This document shows positions 22,266-33,781 of a stretch of DNA of 64,000 nucleotides, piece by piece. Origin of the DNA: Icerya purchasi (lineage: Eukaryota; Arthropoda; Insecta; Hemiptera; Monophlebidae); the NCBI GenBank assembly GCA_039619475.1, contig CM077115.1:221201291-221265290 (forward strand), in the 5' to 3' direction. The translations under genes were made by a program, and so were the position numbers. Numbering within the stretch: the first letter of the stretch is position 1; every line of letters starts with the position of its first letter. Under the pieces are notes generated by a model. That model was given only the letters and a program-made list of their open reading frames with translations. It did not search any database and was not told the DNA's origin.

Positions 22266-24249
22266 TTTAACTCAGTGTCTCTGAAAATTATTCAAGACGG
22301 AAGTCTTAAATTGTTTTTATGACTGATTATTAATCTGCGCTAAAACTTCAGCAGCCACAACAGTAACCGACAGCGAAAATACATTTCATCATTCCGCGAG
22401 CAAACGAAGTCGTGACACTACAATCTTCGCCATTAGCAGTAATACGACGATGATGGAAATCCGCTCGGGACCAATATATCTCATAAATAAATTGTGTTTT
22501 CGCCATTTTTTGTATCCATATACAAAATGTCGTGATCATCGTGAATGTATTTTAAGAAAAGAACACATACTTTTTATCATCTGCATACATGGTGATCTAC
22601 TATCTTTATAATTCACTTCTACAACTAAAATTCGTTTTCTCTGCGCTGTAAAATCTTCCACACTGAATTTCCGTTTTCTGATGGAAAACAAATGAACATT
22701 CTGGTTTTGCGAACTAAACAGAATAATTCAGATAACTCGCTATGGCTTTAGCAGCATTTAGTGGTGACAAGTGTCATAGCGTTATGCGCACGAATTTCTA
22801 TCGTATTCGCATAATAGGTGTATTTATGTAGCCTCATAAGATCCCGATGCGGCCATTTTTAGTGTACGAAATTTCCATTAGCAAAAGTATAAATGATCGC
22901 TGATCGACCTGCGTGGAATAAAACAGCCGAGGACGGATGGACTTTTTTCTTTACCCGTTTTTTTTTTATTTATTACGAAATTAAATGGAACCTGTTACAT
23001 TTGTTTTTTACGTGACTTCCACCTAATGTTACCTTATTTTTTCCTTGAAGTTACTTTTACATTTGTTTTACTCGATATAATTTTATCAGTTTTTAATATG
23101 AGAAAGTTAGCGGGGCTAGGATGTCGGCGGAAAAAATAGTTTAGTTATGAAAGTACATCGCGTGTATCTCTTATTATTATTGCTGTAGTAACTTCCGGGC
23201 GAGTAATTCCTTCTATCGAGTTGGTTAACAGCGAATAATGTCGGGAGTGCAAAACAATCGACAGAAAAGTTTGATGGTTCCCCCTTTGTTCTTTTTCGTT
23301 TTCTGGCTCGTTGTCAGAGGATTGTTCAAGCGTATTACACCCTGTTCTTCTGATTGTAGTCGCGATTCTATTTTTTACTTATTCCCCACAAACAGGAGGT
23401 TACCGAAGTGCCTCCTCCCAGGACGATAGTTAACAGCAGGAAACTGGGATTTTTCATTTTCAACCAACGTTTTAATTATTTGTTATGTGTTTTTCAAATA
23501 ATTTAGGATGATGAGCACAATTGTGTCGTCATTTTGTGCGTGCACATTGCTTACGACATTTTCGTCACTGATCGTTGTAAAAATTAGGAAACCTGCCGCT
23601 GAATATGTTTCGAATTGCCCGAAAAACCAGAGAAAATATTAAAATGTGTTATTGTGAATATTTTGAAAAATGCAAGCTGGAAGAACTACTTCGGAAATGA
23701 AAACCTGCCCTTTCTTTTCAATCGAGAATAGAGAAAAATTTGTACTCAGAATTGGGAGCATGTCAAACAGCGTGAAAAACAAACTGGTAAAGAGAAAAAA
23801 GATGTCGTCTTCTTCATCTGTTTCGTGTACGTTCACACGCGATACGTATAACGATAATTTTAAACTTGTAATCTTTTTCGTGATGTTTACACTTTTCCTT
23901 AAGGATACGAAAGTTTACAGGCTGTTGCACTGAAATCAAACGAAGCAAATCAAATAGAGTCTAGTGTTGTCGATAGTGAGGAAACAGATTGCCGTCGAGG
24001 TAAAGTTACTGTAGGTGACTCTGTAAAATTAGATGTGAAAAGAAATTTCCTACACACTATATACTATGTCAAAAGTAATCGATTCTTTTGTAGCGGGGAA
24101 AAACTGTTTTCTGTCCCGAAAGGCACTTTGATTAATCTGAGTAGTCACGATATAGGAAATTAAAATGAAGTTTAAGAGGTACCACCATCTTAATCGCAAC
24201 GATCGTTCAGTTTTTATTTTAACATTTTTCTACCTTCATCGTAATAAAC
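22266..24249. other. AT-rich non-coding DNA
   Basis: No gene recognised. Short ORFs at 23,238-23,429 and 23,670-23,933 have no recognisable domain. Confidence 0.45.
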
Positions 24250-25479
24250 GTTTCTTCCTACTGTCTCTAAGCTGTTTGAAAAATTTGTATTAAAGCGGCT
24301 TAGGACGATAACTGAAACGAAACAGCTGATTCCAGATCACCACCCGGTTGAATTCCGCAGCAAACACAGTGCATCGTGTGTATCATCATATGTGATACAT
24401 GGAACTCTTGAAGAGAAGGACTATTGCGGCGGAGTATTCCTTGATGTAGTCCAAGCTTTTGATAAAGTTTGGCATGACGGTTTTATCATTGAATTATGTC
24501 AACAGCTTCCGGATCCCCGTGGTAACTTATTTTGGAATCATACCTGACCGGCCGGCAGTTCAGAATTAATTATGAGGAAGAAATATCTGACTGGAGAAAT
24601 GTATCAGTAAGAATATCCCACACAAGGCAGTGGTTTGTGGCCTATCTTTAATCTCCTTTTTTACACGGTGTCGATATTGCAACGGAAAATCACACAGTTA
24701 TTACTATGTTTGCTGATGACATAGCAATTCTGGCTACAAGTAAGACCCAGCAGAATATGCTGTGAAACGCTTACACAATTAATGATAAACGAATTAAGTG
24801 CTTGCATGAAACACGATGAAATGTAAATGTCAATAGCGAAAAGACGGTGTAATTCTTCCAATTTACGGAGACTGAGAAAATATTGCAATGACGTTGAAAC
24901 AACAGTTGATCCCGTAAAAATGATTCAGTCAAGTACTTAGGCATGCATACCTTATTCGCGTTTAAATTGGTCGTGTTACGTTCGGTAAAAATGTTTGGGA
25001 ATAAAAACGAAAATCAGAAGTCTCTATTGGCTGTTAGAAAAAGAAACTCGGCGTTATCCATTGAAAATAAACTACTTTTGTACATAGCTATATCGTTAAA
25101 CCTAAATACATAGATATTTATGGAATGCAATTGTCGGATTGTACTAGTAGTTCAAACATAGATTGCATACAAGGACGTTACAATATTGCACTCTGCACGA
25201 TACATCGAGATGATGTAAAAATACCGATGGCCATTGATGAAATTATCAGGTTCGCCTGCGAACACAAAAAAGAGGCTGGAGAAGCATACTAATGCCGAAG
25301 TCATACAACTCCTCGACCATCACTCCGAGGATATTAGACAGCTTAAACGTCGGAAACCGTATGACATGGTGAAATGATATTTAAAGTCGGAACTACTTTG
25401 CTGGAAATGTAACTCTAATCAACTATGCTGTCATCGTTATTGTTAAAGATCACATAATAGTTACAATAAAAAAAAAATT
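24250..25479 (+). pseudogene. Jockey-like LINE fragment, decayed RT
   Basis: A 5'-truncated Jockey-type non-LTR element. In order it reads LPTVSKLFEK, LIPDHHPVEFRSKHSASC, VFLDVVQAFDKVWHDG (RT motif A with its Asp), a broken template-grip segment, MFADDIAIL at about 24,705-24,729 (motif C, both Asp present), VKYLGMHT near 24,930 and IENKLLLYIAI near 25,060. The end reads HHSEDIRQLKRRKPYDMV, followed by GTTACAAT and an A run to about 25,477. Many stops and frameshifts lie throughout. The 3'UTR is short. Confidence 0.82.
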
Positions 25480-28400
25480 CTGAAAAAGAAAGAAGAAAGA
25501 GAAGTGGTCTCTAAGGAGACCCGGTAGGAACGAAGTTCTTTTCGGTTTTTGATAGATATTAGCTATAAAGTCACTCGTAAAGTATACGATAAAAAATAGA
25601 ACAGGTTAAAAGAAAAAACACACTACTTGTACTTGACGAAGTTAAGAAGTGGCAAAATGTTAACAGAATTTTACTTTAACCGAGAAAACATCAAATTTTT
25701 AATTACGTGCTTCAGAACTTAAAAGATAATTTGTCGACGAGCGATTAGCTTGATGAAAGAAATCGATCGAATTAAATAATTAAAAAAACCGCGCCAATTT
25801 TCAAATTCAATAAAATGTACACCTGTTTCTAAAATTGAGCTTACACAGCTGACCGCGCACAATGCTTGCTGCTCGAATCTCAATACTCGCGCGCGCGCAC
25901 ACACACACACCGTATATAATAGAAAAAGACTAAGTGAAAGAGGACGAGAGTGAAGGTCGCCTGGAGGATGACGCATAACGCTTTTTTCGTGACCTGACTA
26001 TTTCTGCCAGTTTACTGACAAGCCGCATAAAAGAACTTCGTTTCAAAAAAATTTGAACACTTTAAACACATTTACAATGTTAGCTGGTTCAATAATATAC
26101 ATTTAGATGGTTAATTGAGTAGTATGTTTCAAAATGAATCCTCGTTACTACTTTGAACAACAGCGAGGACAAAAAAAAGTAATCTATATGAAAACTGAAA
26201 TAAATGTTAAAATGGAAAAACTTGCTTTAAAGTTTTTTTTCAATATTCTGTCGATTGTCGTCTTGCCTTTATATTTTCTAAGATTAGTTTATAATTTCGC
26301 GCGCAATCGTTACATTCTCCGAAATTTTGAACATAGTCGAATATATCTCAACTCTGGAAGAGGTCACACACAACTGGTAAACGTTGTGTGTTATTTGAGA
26401 CACAGTCGGATTTATATATACGATTTAATATGACTTAACTCCCAAAGCCGTTATCTGCGCGTTGAACTATCAAAATTTGCCGAGGGTCGCCCTACGCATT
26501 CTCAATTCCGCGCCGAGTTGGAGTTAAATATGCGGTTTAAGATTACTACTATTGAGATACGTAGTTTGATCGAAGTTGGAGTTGATAAGCGAATCTACAT
26601 ATATATCCATAGGCGAAAAGGACACGTACCTATATATCCAACGTTTTTCTAGCGGAGTTAATTTGAGCATATGCCGTTTAAATTGTTCACGGAAATAATT
26701 AAACGCCGCCTCCTTTCGAAGCGATCTTCTATCATATAATTTTTCTCCGTTCAATGTAATTTTATAACTCCCCGGTTAGTCGAAACAGATCGCTCAATTT
26801 TTAACTTTACCTGTAATCATAGTAACGTAAATACACTACCTGTTGTTACCAAACTTCCATGCATTCGACTTCATCTGCTCCTTGTCTGTTGCTTCCTTCG
26901 TGCTATTCTTCACTGAAAAGTAAATGTCTTCTCACTTTGCCGTTATGATTGAAAAACACTTGCAAGTCCGCTTTTAATTTAAGATATTCCACTTTTCCTT
27001 CCAATCTTCTTTTTCCTATTCCAACTTGCTCGCGTCTAAAATAACTCTATACTGCTAAAATTCTACATATTTTGGAACTTCCAAAAGAAGATAAGTTCTG
27101 GAAATTATTTCTGTTCTCCCTTTTCCAATTTCATAATCATTTTACATAAGCGTGTAAATTAACTGAGTGCGTCTAAAATTCCTCCTTCTCATCGTCCTCT
27201 CGATCTTAATTTCCTTCAAGATTTTGAATTTTTTTCATAGATTCTGTTGTTACGTTTCCTGTCTAGCGGAAGTTTGATTCTTTTCTCCTTCTTTTGCTAT
27301 TTCGCCGCACTTCATCTTTATCGGTCTTGTAGCTTCTTCCCCAAAATTGACAGAATTTCGATTTTTTTCTTTTCCATAAAAATCGCCTGAAATACTCGTT
27401 AGTATTTTATCTCTTTTTTTTTGTTTTCAGCTTCACTTGTTCAACCTGAACAATTTTTATTTTCTTTATTTTCATTCTGTTCAATCTCTCTTGCTTCACA
27501 TACACGTAAGGAAGCTTTTCGAAAGAATTCCGAACAAACGACTTGCCCGGTTCCTCGAATATACCATGTGACTGTTTCCTTCGGTTCTGACAAGAAAAAT
27601 TTCACCATCTCAGCATTTATTACGTTCACCGAATGCCTTCGGTAACACGTACTTTCCTACTCTAAAATAGCACTTTCTTTAAACGTTCTCTTGTTACCAG
27701 TCTTTTACCTAATCTCCTTCCTGTTCCGCGTGGAGAAAATTTTTTTTCGGTCTCTCTCAAGGTTCCTTAATCGTGCACTTTCCGTCTTTATATGTTAAAT
27801 GTAGCTTCTTCTCTCGCTTTAAATTTTCGTTCATTGTTCTACGCTAATGTCTTCTCTCACCTGATCGAGATATTTCTGATGCTTCAGCTGAACTGATCAA
27901 ACTCATTGATGTTTTTTAGAAATCGTGTTTTCTGATATTCGTATTTTCGGTTCTTCCGCTATATTTTCTTTTATGACTTTTATCTTGCTGCCTCATAATC
28001 CTGCTTTAGCTAATCTAGACTTAAGCAACTGCCTAATGCGCCTTATTGTTGCTTCTGCTATCGGGTGTTTTTCTTAACAGCGGCTTATTTTTTCGAAAAC
28101 ATATTAACTGTAATTTCGCTCTCTATACACCTTCCTTCGTATTGCCGGAACTTCAATGTCCTCTTCATCTTGTCCAGTTATATTTCTCTACAATCCCGAT
28201 GATGTTTTCTTCGAATGTTCACATCATTCTTTTAAGCATTCTCTTTTCCATAGTTGACTTCAGAAATTTGATTTTCCTGTCTTGTAGTGCATCCTATATT
28301 ATTTTTTCCTTCTTTATCAATCGTCCTTGACCGAATTGTCCTTACTGATTCAATTTCTTTTCGAATCAAACCATAATTTATTAGGCACGGTCTAAGTAAT

Positions 28401-28666
28401 TTTCTAAAAGCACAGTGTTAGAAAGTAAATTTTGGAACACTTTCATTTGTTGCTACTAGTAAGGTGCTTTTATCGTACTCTTTCGTCTTAGCTGATGATG
28501 CGCGCTGCATCCAAAAAAAATTTCTAATGTGAAATTTATCGTTTTGTTACATATTTTTCATTGCTTGCTATACTTGTAATAATCATATTTATTTTTATAG
28601 TTTATTATTTTAGCATAATAACAGATTTTTCAATGGGGAAAACAATTTACGATAGACACACACCAT
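25480..28666. other. Gene-free DNA; strongly pyrimidine-biased from about 26,900 to 28,400
   Basis: No domain recognised. From about 26,900 to 28,400 the plus strand is rich in T and C over about 1.5 kb, like the coding strand of LINE-B, which may mark a decayed retroelement. On the minus strand 26,524-26,754 is an open frame with lysine- and arginine-rich, protein-like composition (LRKEAAFNYFREQFKRHMLK); I do not recognise it. A (GC/CA) run lies at about 25,891-25,910. Confidence 0.35.
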
Positions 28667-28800
28667 GTTGTTTAAAAAATTAATCTTAAAACCTCATTGT
28701 TTTCAGAAAGCACTGACCACCATCAGAAACAAACCTCTGACGATGGTAAGTGTCAGCTTTCCGAAACTTATAAGGTTTTAAGATTAATTTTTTAAACAAC
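28667..28800. repeat. 134-bp inverted repeat built from two head-to-head motif copies
   Basis: The first 27 nt of the left arm (from GTTGTTTAAAAAATTAATCT) are perfectly complementary to the end of the right arm. The inner 33-37 nt of each arm are diverged copies of one another. The spacer is about 10 nt. The right arm contains CTGACGATGG...CCGAAAC, the same core as the hairpin at 22,215 beside the Penelope-like remnant and the sequence at 58,346. It may be paired terminal sequences of a Penelope-like or similar element. Confidence 0.75.
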
Positions 28801-29438
28801 CAAATTGTTTTCTTAATTAGATCCACCATGGAATTTTCAATATTTAAGGGAAGTCATCAACTGAGTAGAATTTCGATTTATTTCTAGCACTAGCTGTAAC
28901 CATTTTAAGCTATTTTGTCGTTTAATAACAATTGTTATGAAAAATTTTTAACTTTTAATGCACTATACTTCTCACGGTAACCAGTGTTTTAAACTACTTT
29001 GAATATTCGCCGAGCAGAAGTTCTGACTCCTTTTTGTTAGTGAATCATCATTATTTCTGAAAAATTAGTTCGAAATTGCGGTTATAAATGTTGTACACAA
29101 ACTATTTTCGACCGATGTAAGAAAAAAAATGTAATACAATTTCCTTTGACGAATAGAGGAGTTATAGAGAAAAAGTTCCCTCTTTTTATAGACATAAATT
29201 ATTAACGAATTTAAATTTTAATTGCAACCGAAAAATCCGACAACCTTTTAGCGAGGATTTTAAATGAAAATTTATAGGCTGGTTAAAGATTTTTAAATCT
29301 TTGCTCAAAGTTGTAAAACGTTTCTTGTATTTTCTTTCGTGCGAAGAAATAAAACGGAGAAAAGTAACAAAATTCTATTTCCATACCAACGCGGTAACAG
29401 CCGTTTTCAAAATTTTCCTATCCTTGTCTAGTATATGA
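28801..29438. other. AT-rich non-coding DNA
   Basis: Nothing recognised. Confidence 0.5.
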
Positions 29439-29477
29439 ATGAGTTAAGCTAGTTTTTTTTTTTTTTTTGTTTTTTTT

Positions 29478-29506
29478 TTGGGCGCATCAACTATGGACCA
29501 TTGCCC
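29478..29506 (-). other. LINE-B 3'-terminal stem-loop
   Basis: TGGGC (29,478-29,482) and GCCCA (29,502-29,506) pair, and inner CAA/TTG can pair in the RNA. The poly(A) follows directly. The 18.0 kb copy keeps the pairing with one G-U. This parallels the LINE-A end. Confidence 0.6.
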
Positions 29507-29534
29507 AGACGCAATGGGAAGGAGAGACAACTAA

Positions 29535-32500
29535 CTAGAACCTAATTCGATTGGAGAGAGCTGAAATAAAGGAACCAAGGACAAGAACAACAGACTGGGA
29601 AGGAAGGGACAAGATGTAAGACGCACAGTAAGGAGTGGGAAGTCCCAGCTTTATAAGGTGAAGATAGAAAAGAGAACGCTCCGCAGAAAGAGCAGAGCAC
29701 TCGAAGAAAATGTGATCAGCATCACAGACAACTGCTTCATCTGGATGCAACGGACAATGAGGAGAGGGAAGCAAAGAGAAACGAAAGCGTGAAGAGGGTA
29801 GCAGTGTGTGATTAAAGCGCAGGCGGACAATAGAGGAAATTATAAATCGTGGAAGAGAGGGAAACTCCGAGAACCATGGATGAGAAGGAAGTGTAGGTTG
29901 GATTGAAAGGTAGAAGGAACGATTGTTGGTAAAAGAAGAAGGGTACACATCCGACCAAAATCTGAAGTGAAGCTTCTTAATTAGGGGTAATAGATTAACA
30001 GCCGGGATTTTTTTAAATAGAAGCGAGAACGAACAGCAACCTGAGCCAAAGCATCCGCCATTTCATTACCATCGATGCCTCTGTGACCAGGAACCCACAG
30101 TAAGTCAATGTGTACAGAGTGATGGAAAGAAAGATTATAAATGAGAGATCGTATACGAAGAATGAAGAAGTCAGAAGAGGGGAAGCGGTGAACTGATAGC
30201 CTGGAGAGCACCCATGGAGTCAGAAATGATTAGATAGTCGGAGGACGAACGATTGGACGAGATATGTATGATCGCACGAAGGATAGCCATCAATTCGGCC
30301 GTAAAAATAGAACAGAAAGATGGGAGGCGAAAGGATTCGGAGAAGTTGGAGTCGGAAAGAATAAAAGACAATCCGACCCCACCGGGTCCTCTAGAGCCAT
30401 CAGTAAAAACAAGTGCATGAGAAGGAAAAAGACAACTGACCGTACTGCGAAATTCCTGTTTAATGACGGTCTGAGGCATAAACTTAGAAAATTTATAGAG
30501 AAAATGTACTTTGGGAGGGTGTAAGAGGTCGAAATAATTGAGTGAGAAGTACGGAAGATTATTGCTGGATATAATATGGGAGGAGAAATGGCTAAGACGT
30601 TGAGAAATAGGGGCTAAGATAGTGATTTTATTAGAAACAAAACGCCAGTTCTTGGCAATGTAAATGTAGGAAGGAATAAGTTGAGACGAAGTGAAAGGTA
30701 AACGTTTGGAAAGGAATTGATAGCCCAAATAAGACCTTCGAACTGAGAGGGGAGGTATTCTAGATTCCGCGAGCATTGCTGAAATGGGAGAGGATTTGAG
30801 AGCACCGAGGCAAAGACGGAGACAGGAGTTTTGTATTATATCTAATTTGGAAAGAAGGGATCTGGAGGCACAACCATAGATAAAAGAGCAGTAATCAAAC
30901 TTGGAGCGAATAATGGATGTATACAGGGAAATGAGCAGATGAGGATCACCTCCCCATTTGGTTGGAGACAAGGATTTTAGCAAGTTCAGTCTTTTAACGG
31001 CAGAACAAGAAAGGTGGTCAATATGCTCAGAGAAGGTCAGACGACTATTAAGGTAACTACCGAGATAGCTGAAGCAAATAACACGGGGAAGAGAAACTTG
31101 ATTCAGGGATAGGTTGACTAATGTGGAATTGTAGGGACGGAGAGTAAAAACCATAGAAGAGGATTTAGAAGGAGAAACAGAAAGGTGAATAGAAGATAGG
31201 GACTGTTCAAGTGCAAACAAAGACGAATTAAGAGTTTCGTTGGCGATTACCAAGTCATAGGAAGAGGAAAAAAGAAGAATATCATCCGCAAAGAATAAAG
31301 AGAGGGAGTTTAAAGGAAGAGATGCTACAGCAATGGTATATATATTGAAGAGGGTGGGGCTGAGGGGGGAACCTTGTGGAAGACCGCGGAAAACACTTCT
31401 TGTAGCTCGAAGCCACGGAGAGGAAATGTGGATAATGCGATTTATCATAAGATTAATAGTCAGCGAAATGAGTTTGACTGGGAGATTAATTGCGGCCATT
31501 GCGTCTTTTAGACTAGGTAGATGAACGTTATCAAAGGCTGAGGATAAGTCGATAAAAGAAGCCAGCGTGAAATGCTTATGTATGAAGGATTTATAAACGT
31601 GGGAAACAAAGGAGCTAATACAATCGGCAGGACCAATGCCTGGTCGAAAGCCAAACATGTTGGAAAGAAGTAAGTTGTTATGTTCCAGCCACCAAACAAG
31701 ACGTTTATTCAGCATGCCTCCAAAAAGTTTCCTGAAACATGATGCCAAAGAGATAGGACGTAAGGAAGCATTTTTTTTCGGGATGGGAATAACGATAAAG
31801 GAGTTCCAGGAAGACGGAGTAATGCCTCTGGATAAAAAGGAATTGAAGAGTTCAAGGAGAAACGCAAGTGACTGCTCAGACAGATTTTTAAGGACTATGT
31901 ATGGAATACCATCTATACCCGGTGTAGGACTGGTAGAGTTTAGGAGAACAGACTAGGACTGGTAGAGTTTAGGAGAACAGACTTCAGTTCATTGATATTG
32001 AATGCAGATGTTAAAGGGTGCGGGGGGGGGGAGCTTTGTACGGAAGGAAAGGAGTAAAGTTCATCAAAGTTAGGAACGTACGCGGGAGCAATGGAGTCGA
32101 CAAAAGATAATAGGCTATCACGAGTGAGATTAAGGTTAGACGGGTGTTCTGAAAACGGGGATTTGAACGCCTTAGCCATTTTCCAAATATGAGAAAGTGG
32201 GGTAGTTCTGGAGAAGGAAGAACAGAAGTTCTGCCAGGAGGACCTCTTTGAGGCTTTCAGCATGTACCTAGCTCTAGCATTAGCTCGCTTGTGAGCAAGA
32301 AAATTCTCGGTAGTAGGATTGGAGCGAAAGTTTCTAAAAGTAGCTCGACTGAGCCTAAAAGCTGCCTCGCACTCTTCATTCCACCAGAGTGAAGATGCCG
32401 ACGTACCTCGCTTGGAGCGCATCGGGGGACGAGATGGAGAAGATAAAGAAAGAGCAGATGTAGCGGAATGAAGAAAAAAATTATAGGATGATATGGGATC

Positions 32501-32993
32501 GGAGGAAGGACACAAATTAGGAAGCAAATGATCCATAATAGAACGAAATAGAGCCCAGTCCGTTTTGGAAAGATTCCATTTGGGAGAATGAAGGGACCTA
32601 AATGGAGCAGGAGAAGGAAAATTGAGAGGAGTTATCAGAATGGGAACATGATCACTACCAAAGGTACCCGCAAGAGTCCTCCAGTTATAGTTGAGGCCAG
32701 CATTGGGAGAGGAAAAAGTTAGGTCAAGGGAACTGAAGATGGACGGACTCCTAATATATGTAGGCGAGGAATCGTTAAGGAGAACCAAGTTATCGGAAAG
32801 AATAGAATTTTCAAGGATAGTACTATTAGAGTTATTGGATGAGCAACTCCAAGAGGGGGAGCGAGCGTTCCAGTTGCCACCAATGATAAAGGGATGAGGA
32901 AGAGAATTGAAAAACGGAGAGAGGGGAAAGTGACGAAGATCGTAATCAGGAGAAACATAGACGGAAATAAAATTTAGGGAGCGGCCAGGGCTA
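29535..32993 (-). pseudogene. LINE-B ORF2 (endonuclease, RT, RNase H), frameshifted
   Basis: Polyprotein that nicks target DNA and copies RNA into it. The endonuclease part (about 32,990-31,940) contains GGNWNAR where the sister copy has GGDWNAR, losing the catalytic Asp, and an intact GSDHVPIL. The RT (about 31,925-30,800) has IPIPKKNASLRPISLASC, SFIDLSSAFDNV, PQGSPLSPTLF and FFADDILLF, all intact. RNase H follows: FTDGSRG, TAELMAI, SDSMGAL and GNEMADALA. Breaks are the 29-bp duplication at 31,926-31,983, a shift near 30,185 and a shift in a T7 run near 30,007-30,013. The ORF ends at 29,535 with SNRIRF. Confidence 0.9.
31926..31983 (-). repeat. 29-bp perfect tandem duplication inside LINE-B ORF2
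   Basis: Units at 31,926-31,954 and 31,955-31,983 are identical. As 29 is not a multiple of three it breaks the frame between the endonuclease and RT. The same duplication is in the copy at 55.5 kb. Confidence 0.97.
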
Positions 32994-33010
32994 GTTATGA
33001 GCTAATATAG

Positions 33011-33639
33011 TTTTTCATTTTTATCTCCATTTGTTATTTTATTATTATTATTATTATTATTACTATTACTATTATTGGCTTTAAACAGTTTTTGATCTAG
33101 AAATACACGTTGTTTTTTTAAGACCTGTTCCATAACTTTAAATAATTTTTGGAGATTTCTACATATGTTCAAACAACTTCAGAAAATCTAAATTCGCGCT
33201 AAAACATTAAAAAAAAAAAAAAAAAAAAGGAAACACGAAGCATTTTCAAATTCTGTCAAGAGTTTTTTTAAAAAGTTGAAAAATGAGCGAGACATATTTT
33301 TAAAAGACCAAACATCGCTAAAGCAGTCATACAGACGACAGGGTAGGAAGGTAAAATTTGTTAGGGTATTCGAATTGTGCAATTTGGCTTAATAAAACTT
33401 TACATTCGATCGGCTATATTCTTTATTAAGTTACATTATTGCATTCACGGTCTCTGTCCATTACACATAAACGAACTTGTTGCTGCACGCGCTCGTTAGT
33501 GAGTAGTTTGTTTAAGCTAACCAGTATAATGTTTTGAAAAAAATAAAATAAAATAAAAATATAATAACAAGAATTAATTAAAAAGCGAAGTGAATATTTC
33601 TTCTCAAATGACAGTGTAGTTTGCCACGACATACGCCGA
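33011..33639. other. AT-rich non-coding DNA with (TTA)n
   Basis: No gene. A (TTA)n/(CTA)n microsatellite lies at about 33,038-33,076 and an A18 run at about 33,211-33,228. Confidence 0.55.
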
Positions 33640-33781
33640 ATTTATTTATTTTTTTTTGACACGTCAACTGTGAACATTCAGCGTAAAACGAATTTTTCTA
33701 TATTTTCGATATTACGATTCGAACCAGGTTCTTCAACTCGAACGAATATTAATGCCTAACCAACCAACTGCGGTAGCTGAT
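33640..33781 (-). mobile_element. SINE-B copy 2 (tRNA-derived)
   Basis: Minus strand: box A-like sequence in GCAGTTGGTTGGTTAGGCAT, box B GGTTCGAATC (plus 33,716-33,725), a roughly 60-nt body, then AATGTTCACAGTTGACGTGT and an A-rich tail with TAAA units (33,641-33,657 on the plus strand). It matches the copy at 10,775-10,910 in head, body and tail. The tail aligns with the LINE-B end with mostly transition differences. Confidence 0.75.

Larger units (their letters stand above)
29453..32996 (-). mobile_element. LINE-B copy 3, 5'-truncated with complete 3' end
   Basis: A minus-strand LINE lacking ORF1 and the start of the endonuclease. The tail is an interrupted T run at 29,453-29,478, preceded by the stem-loop at 29,478-29,506. 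The 5' break falls at about 32,996, exactly where similarity to the 55.5 kb copy stops. The flanks carry a candidate imperfect target-site duplication (29,439-29,452 and 32,997-33,010; 11 of 14 bases equal). Over the shared 2 kb it is nearly identical to the 55.5 kb copy, with only a handful of amino acid differences, so one or both inserted or duplicated recently. Confidence 0.9.

Noticed and set aside
30264..30524. Plus-strand ORFs inside LINE-B copy 3 (also 31,333-31,956 and 32,691-32,897)
   Set aside because: Antisense shadows of the LINE-B polyprotein.
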